Shown piece after piece: positions 8,234 to 15,990 of a DNA stretch of 21,905 bases; the stretch's first letter is position 1; the number at the start of each line of letters is the position of its first letter. This stretch comes from Arcticibacterium sp047623945 (GTDB lineage: Bacteria; Bacteroidota; Bacteroidia; Cytophagales; Spirosomataceae). Position numbers and translations under genes: made by a program. The notes under the pieces are model-generated. The model saw only the letters and a program-made list of their open reading frames with translations. It was not told the DNA's origin and searched no databases. The stretch is from the NCBI GenBank assembly GCA_047623945.1, contig JBLHOT010000060.1:1-21905 (forward strand), in the 5' to 3' direction.

Positions 8234-8893
8234 TTACCAATTTCCGTAGTCCGTTGTATCGCTTTCTGTGCCAAATAATACAGGCATCTTGTTACTTTCA
8301 TTTGCCCTCATGGCATTCAAAAGCTGCAAAGCCTGCTCCACATTAATGAGGGTTAAGTTGCTGCTGGTAAGCTCGTCTTCTTTTGAATCGCTATTGGTTA
8401 CCAAACCACTCAGCTCCTGTTGTTCTCTTTCTTGCTCCCTGTTTTGTCTATTCGGAGCATTGTCGTTCTTATTTGGATGATATATCTTTTTGAGATATTC
8501 AAAATTTTGCTTTACAAAGTTATTAGTGTTTTCCGTCTCAATAGCCTTTTTCAAAAGATTTATTGCCGTCAGGGTGTCTCCGGAATACGCACTTAAGAGT
8601 GCTTTTTGATTAAGAATAGCAGACTGATACGTTTTGTTCCTCAAATTCACCATTTTTTTAAGCTGGACCACTTGGCTGGCAGTATCACCTGTAACAAAGA
8701 AAGCATGAGCCGCTTTGAGCCTTGTTTCTGGAGAGATAATATCTGATTCGGCCGTCATTGTCTTAAATCTATCTATAACCAATAAGTACTTCCCATCTGC
8801 ATAAAGTGTATTTATTTCAGAGGCCAAAGCTGGACTACTCTGAGGCACCTGAAAGGCTATGTATAACCGTAATATGTAGAATAGGATAGGCAC
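8234..8893 (-). CDS. BatC-like TPR protein
   Basis: This 219-residue protein has a short N-terminal hydrophobic segment (signal or anchor). Helical repeats of TPR character follow at about residues 22-130, then a charged, low-complexity Q/E/R-rich linker (about 140-165). The C-terminal EQALQLLNAMRANE and a terminal GNW resemble the end of BatC proteins of the Bacteroides aerotolerance (Bat) operons. The start is a GTG directly after the stop of the VWA gene (TAA GTG), so translation is probably coupled. Its position after a BatB-like gene supports the assignment. The function of BatC is not well established. moxR, batA and batD are absent here. Confidence 0.72.
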   Translation of the reverse strand: MPILFYILRLYIAFQVPQSSPALASEINTLYADGKYLLVIDRFKTMTAESDIISPETRLKAAHAFFVTGDTASQVVQLKKMVNLRNKTYQSAILNQKALLSAYSGDTLTAINLLKKAIETENTNNFVKQNFEYLKKIYHPNKNDNAPNRQNREQEREQQELSGLVTNSDSKEDELTSSNLTLINVEQALQLLNAMRANESNKMPVLFGTESDTTDYGNW

Positions 8894-9853
8894 TTAAACT
8901 TTGAAAACTTTAATGGAAAACATGATATCAAGGGCAATCAGAATTAAGGCCACCAGAAGAAAATTTGCATATTTATTGTTGCCTACCAATAGTTTAGTCT
9001 GGGTCACTAAAACTTCATTTTGTGCGTTTAGGGCTGGTACTAACACCGCCAAATTTGACTGATTTTTATTTAAAATAAATAAGCGACTTCCTAAATCGAT
9101 GGACAACTTCCGAAGAGCTTTGGCATCTAATTTAGTAGTGGCTATAGAGCCATCTTCCTGCACTAAAGGCAGACCCTGCGAAAGAACATCGGCTCCGTCC
9201 TCTGTGCCTACACCAATAATATATAAGGAGCTTTTAGTGGTGTCTAGCGTTGCTTTTAACTGAGTATTTAGTTCAGCAAAATTCTCACCATCAGTAAACA
9301 CCAAAGCAGCTTGTGAGCGATCATTTCCTGCGTTTTGTACAAATTTGGAGTTGATGGCAGTCAACACAGCATTTAAATTACTTCCCTTTTTTGGCATCAT
9401 TTCGGTATTAAGAGAAGATAAAGTCTCTTTTACTAAACTTAGGTCAAAGGTAAGAGGAACTTGCCAATACGCCTGAGTAGAGAATACAAGAAGCCCTACG
9501 CGGTTAGCTTCCATTTGGTTAATCAGGTTATTGACTTCAATTTTTACTCTATCTAATCGGCTTGGACTAATGTCTGTAGAATTCATGGAAGCAGATAGGT
9601 CAATAGCTAAAATGACGTCTTTTCCTTTTTTTCTAGCATCTGTTTCTGTTAGGCCGAAATTGGGACCTAAAAGAGCCGCAATCATTAATCCCACAACGAT
9701 GGTCCGCAATAAAAACTTGATGTATATGGCTTTCGAAGCCCTACCTAAATATTTTCCAATATTCTTGGTCTTGAAAAAATAGTAGCCATAGAATGACAAA
9801 AAGGTCAGTATATATATAAACTCCCAATATGAAATGCCTCTGCTCCAATTCAT
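8894..9853 (-). CDS. BatB-like VWA domain membrane protein
   Basis: The 319-residue protein has two N-terminal membrane helices (about 10-27 and 45-63), a von Willebrand A domain and a C-terminal membrane helix (about 297-315). The metal site (MIDAS) is intact: DLSAS at 85-89, a threonine in PLTFD near 134, and TDGE at 187-190. This is the architecture of BatA/BatB proteins, with the VWA domain predicted in the periplasm. Its ATG overlaps the PIG-L stop by one base (TAATG), and a BatC-like gene follows immediately. The usual MoxR ATPase, DUF58, BatA and BatD genes are not present, so this is a partial or relocated Bat set. Confidence 0.82.
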   Translation of the reverse strand: MNWSRGISYWEFIYILTFLSFYGYYFFKTKNIGKYLGRASKAIYIKFLLRTIVVGLMIAALLGPNFGLTETDARKKGKDVILAIDLSASMNSTDISPSRLDRVKIEVNNLINQMEANRVGLLVFSTQAYWQVPLTFDLSLVKETLSSLNTEMMPKKGSNLNAVLTAINSKFVQNAGNDRSQAALVFTDGENFAELNTQLKATLDTTKSSLYIIGVGTEDGADVLSQGLPLVQEDGSIATTKLDAKALRKLSIDLGSRLFILNKNQSNLAVLVPALNAQNEVLVTQTKLLVGNNKYANFLLVALILIALDIMFSIKVFKV

Positions 9854-12327
9854 TACATACTAATCAAATTCGCCAATAGACGATAAGCTCCCGGCACGCC
9901 AGCCGGTAATTCTCTAAAAAATGATAATCCAGTGTATACATAGTTGCCTTTTCCAAATTCGGTATGAATCAAGCTGCCTTCCATGGCTGTTTCTCCTGTA
10001 TCGTTCATAGAAAAAAGAGGTTTGTAGTCTTTCTCCCAATCCGTGGCAAAATAAAGACCTCTTTCCTGTACCCAGCCTTCGAAGTCGGCATTGCTTAATT
10101 TATTAGGTTTGTTCAGGAGGCTATTAGAAGTTTCTAGGAATCGTACTTCGGCATCTTCTTCGCTCACTCGGTCTCTGCTAATATTGAAAGGGTAGGGGCC
10201 CATTTTATTGATAAAGTCTGGAGTGCCTCTTCCACTTGTTTGATATTGGCAGATTAAATTACCTCCAGCTTTTACATAAGCCATGAGGCGGTCATGATAA
10301 AAGGGAAGCCATTCGTTGGTGTTGTATGCTCTAATTCCCACCAATATGGCCTTATAAGCGGATAGATTTCCATTTAAGTCTTCCTCCGTTAATAAGTCTA
10401 CCGTATAGCCCATCCTAGAAAGAGCCTGTGGGATGTCATCTCCAGCACCTACTATATACCCCACTTTTTTGCCTTTTTTCTTTAAGTCTAGTCTAAGCAC
10501 GGCCAGCTCTGATTTTGGAAAAGTTATGGTCTCAGGAATGTGTGCGTACTTTATGCTATTTAGGGCAGAACCAAAAGTTTGACCATCTACGGTCGCTTTA
10601 ATTTTGACTAGACCTTGAGAAGCATTGGCGGGTGGCGTTATGCTAAATTTTAAAACAACTTCTTCATTTTTGTTCTTCAAGCTAAACTTTTTTGAAACGG
10701 GAGTATAGGTCCAGCCATTGGGTACATCCAGATTAACAATGCCTTCTGTATTATTTCTTGCAGATTTAACGGTAACAAAAAATTCTTGAGAATGGTCATT
10801 CCCAAAAATCAATGAACCGGTATTAGCGGTAACAGTCACATCTGGGGCAACGACCAACGGTTGGTAAATTTCTCCAAAAGAAGGCTCCACATATTTAAAC
10901 GTTAAAGGAATTTCTTTTTCTAGTATAAGGCCTTCAATATTGAGCTGGATACGGCTTGTTAAAACTGGCGGCGAAAGCGGCAATCCTTTCAAAGACTCAT
11001 CACTGATATGATAAGAACCAATGTCATGCTTCTCCTGAAGCCAATAAGGCTGGGAGTAGGGTGTTTCTTGTGGTATCCTTTCTTTGAAATTTTGCTCAAA
11101 TCTTGTGTTTTTAACTAATTGGGACTCTCTACTTATGGAATAAGCAAGTTTTGGGATTTCTATGCTTGCAACTTTTACATTAAGATTAGACCTGTTAATT
11201 AAACGGAAAGTACCTTCTAGCGAATCTCCTTTGCTAATATTGTAATCTCGGGCATTGACTTCCATATGGATACCTGCAAAACCTAAAATCAAATCTTTAA
11301 GCTCCGCCAGTTTGTACTGAAGCAAAGGGCTGTAGGGTAATGTTTGCATCAATTTATATAATTGATTCAATGCCAAAACCGAGTTTTCCGGTGTCTCCGG
11401 ATTAAAGTTTAGTTTGATATCCTTTATAACGGTAGCTACAATACCACCACCTTTTATTCTGCTCCAAGAAGTATTTATGCCGTCAAATAAGTCATTTTCG
11501 GCAGGCTCTCCTTTGGTGTGTTTTAAGGTTTCCATTCTTTCACCCCTAAAAAGTCCTGCACCAAAACCTTGGCTTTTATGCATGCTTCTGGCTCTGGATC
11601 CTATTTCTCCATAGGATTCTCCCAACAGTGAATTGTAACCACCTATGTCCATCGTAATGAATCCGCCAGCCTCTTCTGGAGGTGTGTTTGTAAACCCACG
11701 ATTATAAAAATTCCAGACCAACCTTTTTACTTGCCAAATGTCCACTTCCTTTAATTGTTCAGGAAATGCTTCTGGGTCTGCTGCTGCATCAAAAGCCTCT
11801 TCGGCGAGGAGAGAGGAAGCCGAATGATGTCCGTGCCCTGCACGGCTATCTGGCGGGAACCTTGTAATCATGACATCAGGCTGAAACTTTCTGATTCTAT
11901 AAACCAAGTCTGATAAAACCTGTTCTTTGCCCCAAAAGGCTAGAGCCTCTTCGGTTGTTTTGCAATAACCAAAATCGTTTGCTCGAGTGAAATATTGCTC
12001 ACCTCCGTCAATATTTCTGGCTTGCAAGAGCTCATTTGTTCTCAATAAACCTGCAAATTCATCTTTTTCTGTGCCTATAAGGTTTTGGCCGCCATCTCCT
12101 CTGGTCATAGCTATGTAGGCCGTTCTTACTTTCTTCTCGTTTTCTAACCACGTGATAAGCAATGTATTTTCGTCGTCTGGATGGGCAGCCACATACATGG
12201 CAGAGCCTACTACTTCCAGCTTATTTAGACTATGTAGCAGCTGACCCGTACTGCTTGGCTTTTCTTGGGCAAAACTCCACAGAATAAAAGAGAAGAATAA
12301 AAGAAGCGTTAAGGCGTGTTTTTTCAT
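9853..12327 (-). CDS. Secreted PIG-L/LmbE deacetylase-like protein with C-terminal amidotransferase-like domain
   Basis: The 824-residue precursor has a signal peptide (cleavage near SFA-Q at residue 20). The N-terminal PIG-L domain carries AAHPDDE at 47-53, MTRGDGGQN at 74-82 and GHGHHS at 164-169, the usual zinc ligands of N-acetylglucosaminyl-type deacetylases. A beta-rich middle region follows at about 350-600, then a class I amidotransferase-like domain from about 615 (KVGYIVGAGDD, ILVGIRAYN, GGNLICQYQ) that may not be catalytic. A periplasmic or surface deacetylase acting on an amino-sugar glycan is the inference; the substrate is unknown. It is first in the six-gene operon and divergent from a secreted protease only 21 bases away. 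Its first ~157 codons are repeated as a relic at 15265-15955. Confidence 0.85.
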   Translation of the reverse strand: MKKHALTLLLFFSFILWSFAQEKPSSTGQLLHSLNKLEVVGSAMYVAAHPDDENTLLITWLENEKKVRTAYIAMTRGDGGQNLIGTEKDEFAGLLRTNELLQARNIDGGEQYFTRANDFGYCKTTEEALAFWGKEQVLSDLVYRIRKFQPDVMITRFPPDSRAGHGHHSASSLLAEEAFDAAADPEAFPEQLKEVDIWQVKRLVWNFYNRGFTNTPPEEAGGFITMDIGGYNSLLGESYGEIGSRARSMHKSQGFGAGLFRGERMETLKHTKGEPAENDLFDGINTSWSRIKGGGIVATVIKDIKLNFNPETPENSVLALNQLYKLMQTLPYSPLLQYKLAELKDLILGFAGIHMEVNARDYNISKGDSLEGTFRLINRSNLNVKVASIEIPKLAYSISRESQLVKNTRFEQNFKERIPQETPYSQPYWLQEKHDIGSYHISDESLKGLPLSPPVLTSRIQLNIEGLILEKEIPLTFKYVEPSFGEIYQPLVVAPDVTVTANTGSLIFGNDHSQEFFVTVKSARNNTEGIVNLDVPNGWTYTPVSKKFSLKNKNEEVVLKFSITPPANASQGLVKIKATVDGQTFGSALNSIKYAHIPETITFPKSELAVLRLDLKKKGKKVGYIVGAGDDIPQALSRMGYTVDLLTEEDLNGNLSAYKAILVGIRAYNTNEWLPFYHDRLMAYVKAGGNLICQYQTSGRGTPDFINKMGPYPFNISRDRVSEEDAEVRFLETSNSLLNKPNKLSNADFEGWVQERGLYFATDWEKDYKPLFSMNDTGETAMEGSLIHTEFGKGNYVYTGLSFFRELPAGVPGAYRLLANLISM

Positions 12328-12334
12328 AAATTTG
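12327..12334 (+). promoter_or_regulatory. Candidate -7 element for protease copy 1
   Basis: TAAATTTG is an exact TAnnTTTG match in the 21-base gap between divergent start codons, overlapping the first base of the PIG-L ATG. It would give a very short leader before 12349. No clear -33 box is visible, and protease copy 2 does not keep this box. Confidence 0.35.
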
Positions 12335-12348
12335 AACTTTCTATCAAA

Positions 12349-15222
12349 ATGAATATCAGAGAATCTTTACTGTTATATCTAGTTTTTGCACTTGCCTTGG
12401 GTTCTACAAGTCAAGCACAACAAATTAACGACGATTTTATTGAAGGTGAAATATATATAAAAGTTAAACCGAGTTTGACTGGAAGAAGTTTTACTAGAAC
12501 TTCCGCAAATGTAAATGCTCAACGAGAAATTCCTTCCGTGTATGCGACTATTTCAAAATCCCAAGGGTCCATTGAGCGGACTAAAGCTCCTTTTTATAAA
12601 TCTAAAAATGAGGATTTAAAGAATATCTATAGAATTAAGTTAGACGAGAATACTTCCTTGGAGCAGATCTTGAAAGATTTAAAAGAAGACCCAAATGTGC
12701 TCTATGCAGAGCCAGTTAGAAGACGGAGGATCATTGGAGTGCCTAGTGATACACTTTATAATAATCAATGGCATTTAGAAAAAATTAAAGCCACTCAGGC
12801 CTGGGACGTAAATCCTGGAAGTCAAGATATTATAGTAGCTGTAGTAGACAATGCCATTCAGGTCAATCATATTGATTTAGCAGGAAATATGGTAGCGGGT
12901 TATGATGTATCTGATAATGATGCAGACCCAAGCCCCCCAAACGCTCTTTTTTCTCATGGTACTCATGTCTCCGGAATTGTGGCGGCCGTAAATAATAATA
13001 TTACTGGTATAGCCTCGGCAGGAAATAATAGAGTGAAGGTGATGCCTATAAAGGCCACGAGTGACGCCTCTTTTCAAAACTTCATAGATAATGGCTACGA
13101 AGGAATATCTTGGGCGGTTCTTAATGGAGCCAAAATCATTAGCCTTTCATGGGGTGGAAGTGGTTATTCCCAGATGGAACAAGATATCGTTAATGATGCC
13201 CATGCCAATGGCGTTATTATTCTAGCGGCAGCGGGGAATGAGAATTCGACAGAGCTACAGTATCCAGCAGCTTATGAACATGTGATAGCCGTGGCCAGTT
13301 TAGATAGTAATGACGCCAGAAGTAGTTTTTCTAGTTATGGCACATACGTTGATATTTCTGCACCAGGTCGTGGAATTTTAAGTACTATTCCTTTTGATAC
13401 TTACGCCAGTTTTAGTGGAACCTCCATGGCCACGCCATTGGTGGCTTCTTGTGCTGGTTACTTATTATCAAGCTTTCCTACTTTGGCTATGGATAGTATA
13501 GAGATAATTTTGAAGGCCACTTCTGATAATATAGATGTGGTAAATCCTGGTTTTATAGGGCTTTTGGGTAGCGGTAGAGTAAATTTACTCAATGCCATTT
13601 CCTGCCGACAAGTAGATATTTTTTCAAGCGTACCTTTCGCTTCACCCACTAATTATTTTTGTGAAGGAGATTCTGCCACTTTATCCATAGCGGTCAATGG
13701 TTCAGAAACATTTGAATGGTTTTTTAAGGAGGCCTCGGTAGGTACCGGCAATAACCTTACAGCCAAGGATGAAGGTATTTACATCCTGAAAAGACTTTCT
13801 GGGACTTGTGAAGTTACCTCTGACCCTCTAAAGATCATTCATAATAAGGTTTTTAGTCCTAAACCGACCGTGACGGATTTAAACGTTTTGTATTGCGAAG
13901 CTGTACACACGAAACTTATAGGAACTCCTGGGAATTGTAATGTTTTTGGTCCTAGTACATTTAGTTATTCAGGGGCCCCAGTTGGTTTTGATGGTTTCTT
14001 AAAAAGCGATGATTACCTAACGGCGGAGGTCAGCGGAGTCGCAGGTTATATTGATTCTATCACAGTGTCTATTACTTGGCAGAAGAAAGACGGTGGCACT
14101 CATAATCATTGTGGTAACGCAGATTTAGGAGGAACACCATTTAATGAGGAGGTTTCTTTTCAGATTGTTTCGCCAGAAGGAATAACAGTAGACTTAGTGA
14201 GAACTATAGACTATGGACGAGGAACAGCCACGTCTGGGGAACTAATAACAGTATTTACCCCGAATGGTCTAAAAATTACAGGAAGGCCTTTGCCTTCAAG
14301 TGGTACTTTTGGAGCAGCGGGTGACTTATGTGCTTTTGAAGATAAAATACCACAGGGTACTTGGACTTTGATTGCGAATGATGACGCTACACTAGATCCT
14401 CTTTGTGTTTCTGGATTTTCAATTACCATTAAAACAAAAAAGCCAGCAAGTCCTGCTAATATTAAGTGGTATTCTGATGCGGGTCTTGGTGAATTCCTTT
14501 TAGAAAACGAAGCCTTAATCGTAGCTACGAATATGGTGGGCGTTCAAGATTATTATGCTGTCACATCGTGTGAAGGACTTTGCCCAGGCCCGGCCGCTAA
14601 ATCTGAAGTTCGCATTCATGCTGTTCCAGATTTATATGCCTTCCCTTTAAGTTCGGTGATTTTATCAAACTCAGAATTAGAATCATTGTCTAAAACCAAT
14701 AACTTAAGTTTAGCTGTTTATAATGATAGCAATACTGTGGTATCAGGATATAGTGAGAAGGAAGGTGCTCTGAACGCACAGATAGCCTCTACTCCGCCTC
14801 AAACTTCGCCTATTTCTATATGTGGCTCAGAGAGTTATATCGTTTTTGGTTTAGGCTGTAATGGTACCATTGAGTGGGAAAGTGCCTTATGGGAATTGCC
14901 TATCTACGGTTCTTCGGTAATTCTGAATAATACAAGTGGTCCTCTGAATCTAACCGCCACATGCCTTCAATCATGGACTTGCACAGCTTTAGAGAATTTG
15001 CCTTTTCAGTTTACTGACGGCTTGAGTCCTTTATTGCTTACTGGAATTTTGACCGAAAATAGTGAACAAAATTTTAACGGCAGTAACATTTCATCTACTC
15101 AGATTCTAAAATCAAACAGTATAGTAGATTATGCGGCACCTCAGTCTATCTTATTGAACCCAGGATTCGAGTCCAAATTAAGTTCAGTTTTTAGAGCAGA
15201 AATCGGAAGTTGCCCAAACTGA
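12349..15222 (+). CDS. Secreted subtilisin-like (S8) protease, copy 1
   Basis: The 957-residue precursor has a signal peptide (cleavage near SQA-QQ, residue 23) and a propeptide (about 25-125) ending in a basic RRRR run at 124-127. The S8 catalytic domain follows with Asp167 (VVDNAI, where many subtilases have D-S/T-G), His203 (SHGTHVSG), Asn297 (AAAGNEN) and Ser359 (SGTSMATP). After it come an Ig-like module (about 430-497), a proprotein-convertase P-domain-like region (about 558-697), a second Ig-like module (about 705-757) and a Bacteroidota-type C-terminal stalk/sorting module ending in GSCPN, so surface location is inferred. A longer frame starts at 12316 but would overlap the divergent PIG-L start. 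The ATG at 12349 matches the start of copy 2 and puts the signal peptide first. Confidence 0.92.
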   Translation: MNIRESLLLYLVFALALGSTSQAQQINDDFIEGEIYIKVKPSLTGRSFTRTSANVNAQREIPSVYATISKSQGSIERTKAPFYKSKNEDLKNIYRIKLDENTSLEQILKDLKEDPNVLYAEPVRRRRIIGVPSDTLYNNQWHLEKIKATQAWDVNPGSQDIIVAVVDNAIQVNHIDLAGNMVAGYDVSDNDADPSPPNALFSHGTHVSGIVAAVNNNITGIASAGNNRVKVMPIKATSDASFQNFIDNGYEGISWAVLNGAKIISLSWGGSGYSQMEQDIVNDAHANGVIILAAAGNENSTELQYPAAYEHVIAVASLDSNDARSSFSSYGTYVDISAPGRGILSTIPFDTYASFSGTSMATPLVASCAGYLLSSFPTLAMDSIEIILKATSDNIDVVNPGFIGLLGSGRVNLLNAISCRQVDIFSSVPFASPTNYFCEGDSATLSIAVNGSETFEWFFKEASVGTGNNLTAKDEGIYILKRLSGTCEVTSDPLKIIHNKVFSPKPTVTDLNVLYCEAVHTKLIGTPGNCNVFGPSTFSYSGAPVGFDGFLKSDDYLTAEVSGVAGYIDSITVSITWQKKDGGTHNHCGNADLGGTPFNEEVSFQIVSPEGITVDLVRTIDYGRGTATSGELITVFTPNGLKITGRPLPSSGTFGAAGDLCAFEDKIPQGTWTLIANDDATLDPLCVSGFSITIKTKKPASPANIKWYSDAGLGEFLLENEALIVATNMVGVQDYYAVTSCEGLCPGPAAKSEVRIHAVPDLYAFPLSSVILSNSELESLSKTNNLSLAVYNDSNTVVSGYSEKEGALNAQIASTPPQTSPISICGSESYIVFGLGCNGTIEWESALWELPIYGSSVILNNTSGPLNLTATCLQSWTCTALENLPFQFTDGLSPLLLTGILTENSEQNFNGSNISSTQILKSNSIVDYAAPQSILLNPGFESKLSSVFRAEIGSCPN

Positions 15223-15489
15223 AAAACCTACCATTTTCGCTTACCTCCCTTTTTTTCTCTAATGGAAATCTTGTCATCATAACTTAAGTCTGAAACTTTC
15301 TGATTCTGTAAACTAAGTCCAATGAACGCAATTATTTGTCCCAAAAGGCAAGGGCTTCTTTGGTGGTTTTTCAATTAAAAAAATCTATTCTCCGCGTGAA
15401 ATATTGCTTACCTGCGTCAATGTTTCTAGCACGCAAGATCTCATTTGTTCCTAATAAACCTGCAAATTAATCTTTCTTTTGTGCTTTAA

Positions 15490-15691
15490 ACCTGAATTCG
15501 ACATAAGGAAGCTAGTTAACTCACTAACCTTAAACACCTTCTATGATACGTTTGTCACGATTTTGGTTTTATAGACCAAAATTCCGCCAAACTAGAGCAC
15601 TTTCTAACACATTTGCGAGCGGTTTTACCCCTCGCTACGTATATGTCGCTCCTCGGGAGCTTCTAAGGCTGTTCTTGCATCGAACTCAGGT
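15490..15691. mobile_element. 202-bp MITE-like element with terminal inverted repeats
   Basis: The ends are ACCTGAATTCGA (15490-15501) and its near-perfect inverse TCGAACTCAGGT (15680-15691), 11 of 12 matching. TTTAA flanks both sides (15485-15489 and 15692-15696) as a target duplication. The paralogous empty site in the intact PIG-L gene near 12075 lacks the 202 bp and has a single CTATAA at this point. No transposase is encoded. The interior is rich in hairpins: ATTTTGGT/ACCAAAAT at 15560-15582, GCGAG/CTCGC at 15615-15635 and GCTCC/GGAGC at 15648-15660. It is best read as a non-autonomous element mobilised in trans. The family is not assigned. Confidence 0.78.
15560..15582. repeat. Internal palindrome of the MITE-like element
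   Basis: ATTTTGGT and ACCAAAAT form an 8-bp perfect stem around a 7-base loop inside the inserted element. It does not terminate any known gene. Confidence 0.6.
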
Positions 15692-15990
15692 TTTAAGGTT
15701 TTGGCCACTATTGCCTTTTATCATGGCTATATAGGCCGTTCTTAATTCTTCTCATTTTCCAACCAAGTGATAATTAAAGTGCTTTCATCTTCTGAGTGAG
15801 CCACTACACATATGGCAGAGTCCACTATTTTACAGTTTGTTTAGATTTGCAGCAGCTGACTGTAATTACGGGCTTTTTTTTTACAAAACGCCTAAGAATA
15901 AACGAATGAGATATTAACCAAGAACAAAAGAAAAGAAAAATAAAAGAGATAACATGCTATTTATCAACATTTTGGGCGTTCTTTGCAAAA

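Larger units (their letters stand above)
11856..15264. repeat. Tandem duplication, copy 1 (PIG-L 5' end plus protease)
   Basis: This unit holds the first ~157 codons of the PIG-L gene (-), the 21-base divergent spacer, the first protease gene (+) and about 40 bases after it. It matches 15265-18935 in the same order and orientation. The left edge falls at GGGAAC inside the PIG-L gene. Edges are by eye, within about 10 bases. Confidence 0.85.
15265..15955 (-). pseudogene. Relic of the PIG-L gene 5' end, left by tandem duplication
   Basis: Between the two proteases, non-coding sequence matches the first part of the intact PIG-L gene at 11856-12327 in order and orientation, for example TGAAACTTTCTGATTCT, GTGAAATATTGCT, CTCATTTGTT and AATAAACCTGCAAATT. 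Point changes and indels destroy the frame. Only the first ~157 codons' worth is present, up to just before the GHGHH motif, so it never encoded a full protein in this place. It is split by a 202-bp inserted element at 15490-15691. It probably survives because it was copied with the promoter side of the protease. The right edge near 15955 is approximate. Confidence 0.88.

Noticed and set aside
8229..8240. TTG start for purC
   Set aside because: It lies within the last sense codon of the preceding gene; the ATG at 8228 gives the normal N-terminus.
12316..12348. Upstream extension of protease copy 1
   Set aside because: It would overlap the divergent PIG-L start and put 11 extra residues before a typical signal peptide; copy 2 starts at the equivalent of 12349.
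15543..15734. 63-codon reading frame inside and beyond the MITE-like element
   Set aside because: It crosses the element's right end into the PIG-L relic and resembles no transposase.
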